Of a stretch of DNA of 8,138 nt, positions 7,196 through 8,138 are shown in pieces. A model generated the notes under the pieces. The model saw only the letters and a list, made by a program, of their open reading frames with translations. It had not been told where the DNA came from and ran no database searches. The translations under genes and the position numbers were made by a program. Source of the stretch: a bacterium (GTDB lineage Bacteria > Zixibacteria > MSB-5A5 > GN15 > FEB-12). Each line of letters begins with the position of its first letter. Within the stretch, counting starts at the first letter, position 1. The DNA lies in assembly GCA_030629485.1 (NCBI GenBank), contig DAOVOW010000073.1, forward strand, positions 1 through 8,138, in the 5' to 3' direction.

Positions 7196-7220
7196 GCAGT
7201 CAGGCAGGTCGCCTGACTGC
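7196..7220. repeat. Perfect 10-bp palindrome with 5-nt loop
   Basis: GCAGTCAGGC (7196-7205) and GCCTGACTGC (7211-7220) are exact reverse complements around the loop AGGTC. It is the strongest hairpin in the window. No T-run flanks it, and it is more than 150 bp past the dockerin stop, so a REP/PU-like intergenic repeat is a better fit than a terminator. Confidence 0.6.
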
Positions 7221-7321
7221 ACCGGCACCAGAGAGTGATGCGCCATTGGTGAGGTCGCAGGTATCCCGCGCTACCAGCAGAAGGTTGGGTGGCACGGTCA
7301 AACTTGTCTAGCCATGTACCA

Positions 7322-7341
7322 GGCCGATACGGACATCGGCC
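7322..7341 (-). terminator. Hairpin downstream of the dockerin gene; possible transcript end
   Basis: GGCCGAT (7322-7328) pairs perfectly with ATCGGCC (7335-7341) around a 6-nt loop, 32 bp past the dockerin stop codon on the minus strand. The position suits a 3'-end hairpin, but no U-tract follows in the direction of transcription, so intrinsic termination is uncertain. Confidence 0.35.
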
Positions 7342-7373
7342 CGGCACCAGTTTTCATTCTTAACAGGCAGCCT

Positions 7374-8138
7374 TTACGCCGGTGGCGGTGGGCCGTCGTT
7401 GAATATGTAGTCGACTAAGTAGACCAAGTCTGAAATATCAATCTGTCCACTGCCGTCGACGTCTCCGGCCATCTCACTGACCGGGGGCGGTCCGCCGGTA
7501 AACATGTAATCAACCAGGTACACGAGATCGGAGATGTCGATCTCCATATCACCGTTGACATCACCTCGCACACTACCCGTAACCCCGAGCGTTCCCTCTA
7601 TCACCGCCGGCGCATACACGAGAAACTCAGATGTCAGCTCCAATACCTTCGGGGATGAGGTAGTATCAACCACAATCGTCGTACCAAGCGGCGCCAGAGC
7701 ATCGATGCTGAAATGAAGCTGCATGATTTCACCGTCACCGGCGGCTAAGGGAGGCCGTCCGCCCCCATCGTCGGCCTGGAGTTCATAGGCGTAACTGTTA
7801 GAGGATGGTATGAACCCGACTAGTTGAAATCGTTCGAAGTACAGCGTGCGCTGGCCGAGGGTGGCGGAGTCAAAGGTCAGAAAAGGGGAATCGTCGAACG
7901 TCAACGGTATGACCAGCTTGGAGAGTTCCTGAGAGTTCTTCAAGTTCACCGACATGACTACCTGTGAGCCAGGCGTGCCGGTAGTAGCCTCGAAGCTGAG
8001 GGTGTCGGCCAACAGTATGATGTAGCCTTCTTTGACATCGGTTATGGTCCCCATACTGTCGGTCCCGATCGACAACGTGACATCGTAAGCGCCGGGGTTG
8101 TCGTAAAAGTGCGATGGGTTCTGCACCGAACTGCTGTC
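7374..8138 (-). CDS. Secreted PKD / cohesin-like / dockerin protein, C-terminal part (5' end outside window)
   Basis: This is the C-terminal 254 residues of a larger surface or secreted protein of unknown overall function. The frame is open to the right edge. The GTG at 8126 falls inside a PKD domain (SSSVQNPSHFYDNPGAYDV, about visible residues 2-20), so it is not the start. Residues of about 42-182 resemble a cohesin-like beta-sandwich (ADTLSFEATTGTPGSQVVM, then NLKNSQELSKLVIPLTFD). A type I dockerin follows at about 192-254, with two calcium loops: DVNGDMEIDISD and DVDGSGQIDISD, with metal ligands at loop positions 1, 3, 5, 9 and 12. Each is followed by LVYLVDY and a Gly/Pro-rich tail. The two halves (7482-7565 and 7377-7466) are nearly identical in protein. 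In known systems, cohesin-dockerin pairs assemble protein complexes outside the cell; a catalytic or adhesive role here cannot be told. Confidence 0.85.
   Translation of the reverse strand, partial: DSSSVQNPSHFYDNPGAYDVTLSIGTDSMGTITDVKEGYIILLADTLSFEATTGTPGSQVVMSVNLKNSQELSKLVIPLTFDDSPFLTFDSATLGQRTLYFERFQLVGFIPSSNSYAYELQADDGGGRPPLAAGDGEIMQLHFSIDALAPLGTTIVVDTTSSPKVLELTSEFLVYAPAVIEGTLGVTGSVRGDVNGDMEIDISDLVYLVDYMFTGGPPPVSEMAGDVDGSGQIDISDLVYLVDYIFNDGPPPPA

Larger units (their letters stand above)
6970..7373. other. Non-coding interval rich in short repeats and palindromes
   Basis: About 400 bases between the tRNA and the dockerin gene carry no credible gene. The interval holds several separate structures: a tandem 13-mer (7080-7092, 7097-7109), a perfect 10-bp palindrome (7196-7220), a 7-bp hairpin (7322-7341), and two of three copies of CCGGCACCA (7222-7230, 7341-7349; the third is at 6861-6869 on the other side of the tRNA). 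No promoter for the leftward tRNA stands out. The density of short repeats suggests dispersed intergenic repeat elements of this genome. Confidence 0.55.

Noticed and set aside
7147..7347. 66-residue minus-strand frame
   Set aside because: It spans the perfect palindrome and other repeats, and has no ribosome site or family signature; it is probably a chance frame in repeat DNA.
7374..8126. GTG at 8126 as the start of the dockerin protein
   Set aside because: It falls inside a PKD motif, there is no signal peptide, and four more in-frame codons run to the window edge.

Overview
This window is dominated by a phosphate-starvation (Pho) locus. Reading rightwards, it holds the 3' end of a PhoR-type sensor histidine kinase, a short regulatory gap with a tandem Pho-box-like array, and then a close-packed set of genes: an outer-membrane porin, pstS, pstC, pstA, pstB and phoU. 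The right-hand quarter is read leftwards. It holds a broken P-loop kinase fragment, a tRNA-Arg(UCU), about 400 bases of repeat- and hairpin-rich non-coding DNA, and the C-terminal part of a secreted PKD/cohesin-like/dockerin protein that runs off the right edge.

The organism is a Gram-negative (diderm) bacterium: the porin has a signal peptide and ends in a C-terminal phenylalanine. The dockerin style (two near-identical calcium loops, each ending ISDLVYLVDY plus a proline-rich tail, behind a cohesin-like domain) is typical of candidate phyla of the FCB group, especially Zixibacteria-like genomes. That placement is inference from protein style, not a proven assignment.

The left part forms a coherent circuit. 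PhoR, presumably with a PhoB/PhoP regulator gene just outside the window, would sense phosphate limitation. Its regulator would bind the 11-bp-period TTAACA repeats at 969-1008. The downstream genes would then be expressed together: the porin brings phosphate across the outer membrane, PstS captures it in the periplasm, PstC/PstA/PstB import it, and PhoU reports transporter state back to PhoR. Gene spacing is tight (35 nt between porin and pstS, a 4-nt pstC/pstA overlap, a 17-nt pstA/pstB overlap, 15 nt before phoU). The exception is an 87-nt pstS-pstC gap with a GC-rich hairpin that could lower expression of the permease genes relative to the binding protein.

I see no previously undescribed multi-gene system. 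The most distinctive points are the porin placed first in the pst operon behind a Gram-positive-like Pho box, the decayed kinase next to the tRNA, the palindromic intergenic repeats, and the cohesin-plus-dockerin architecture.
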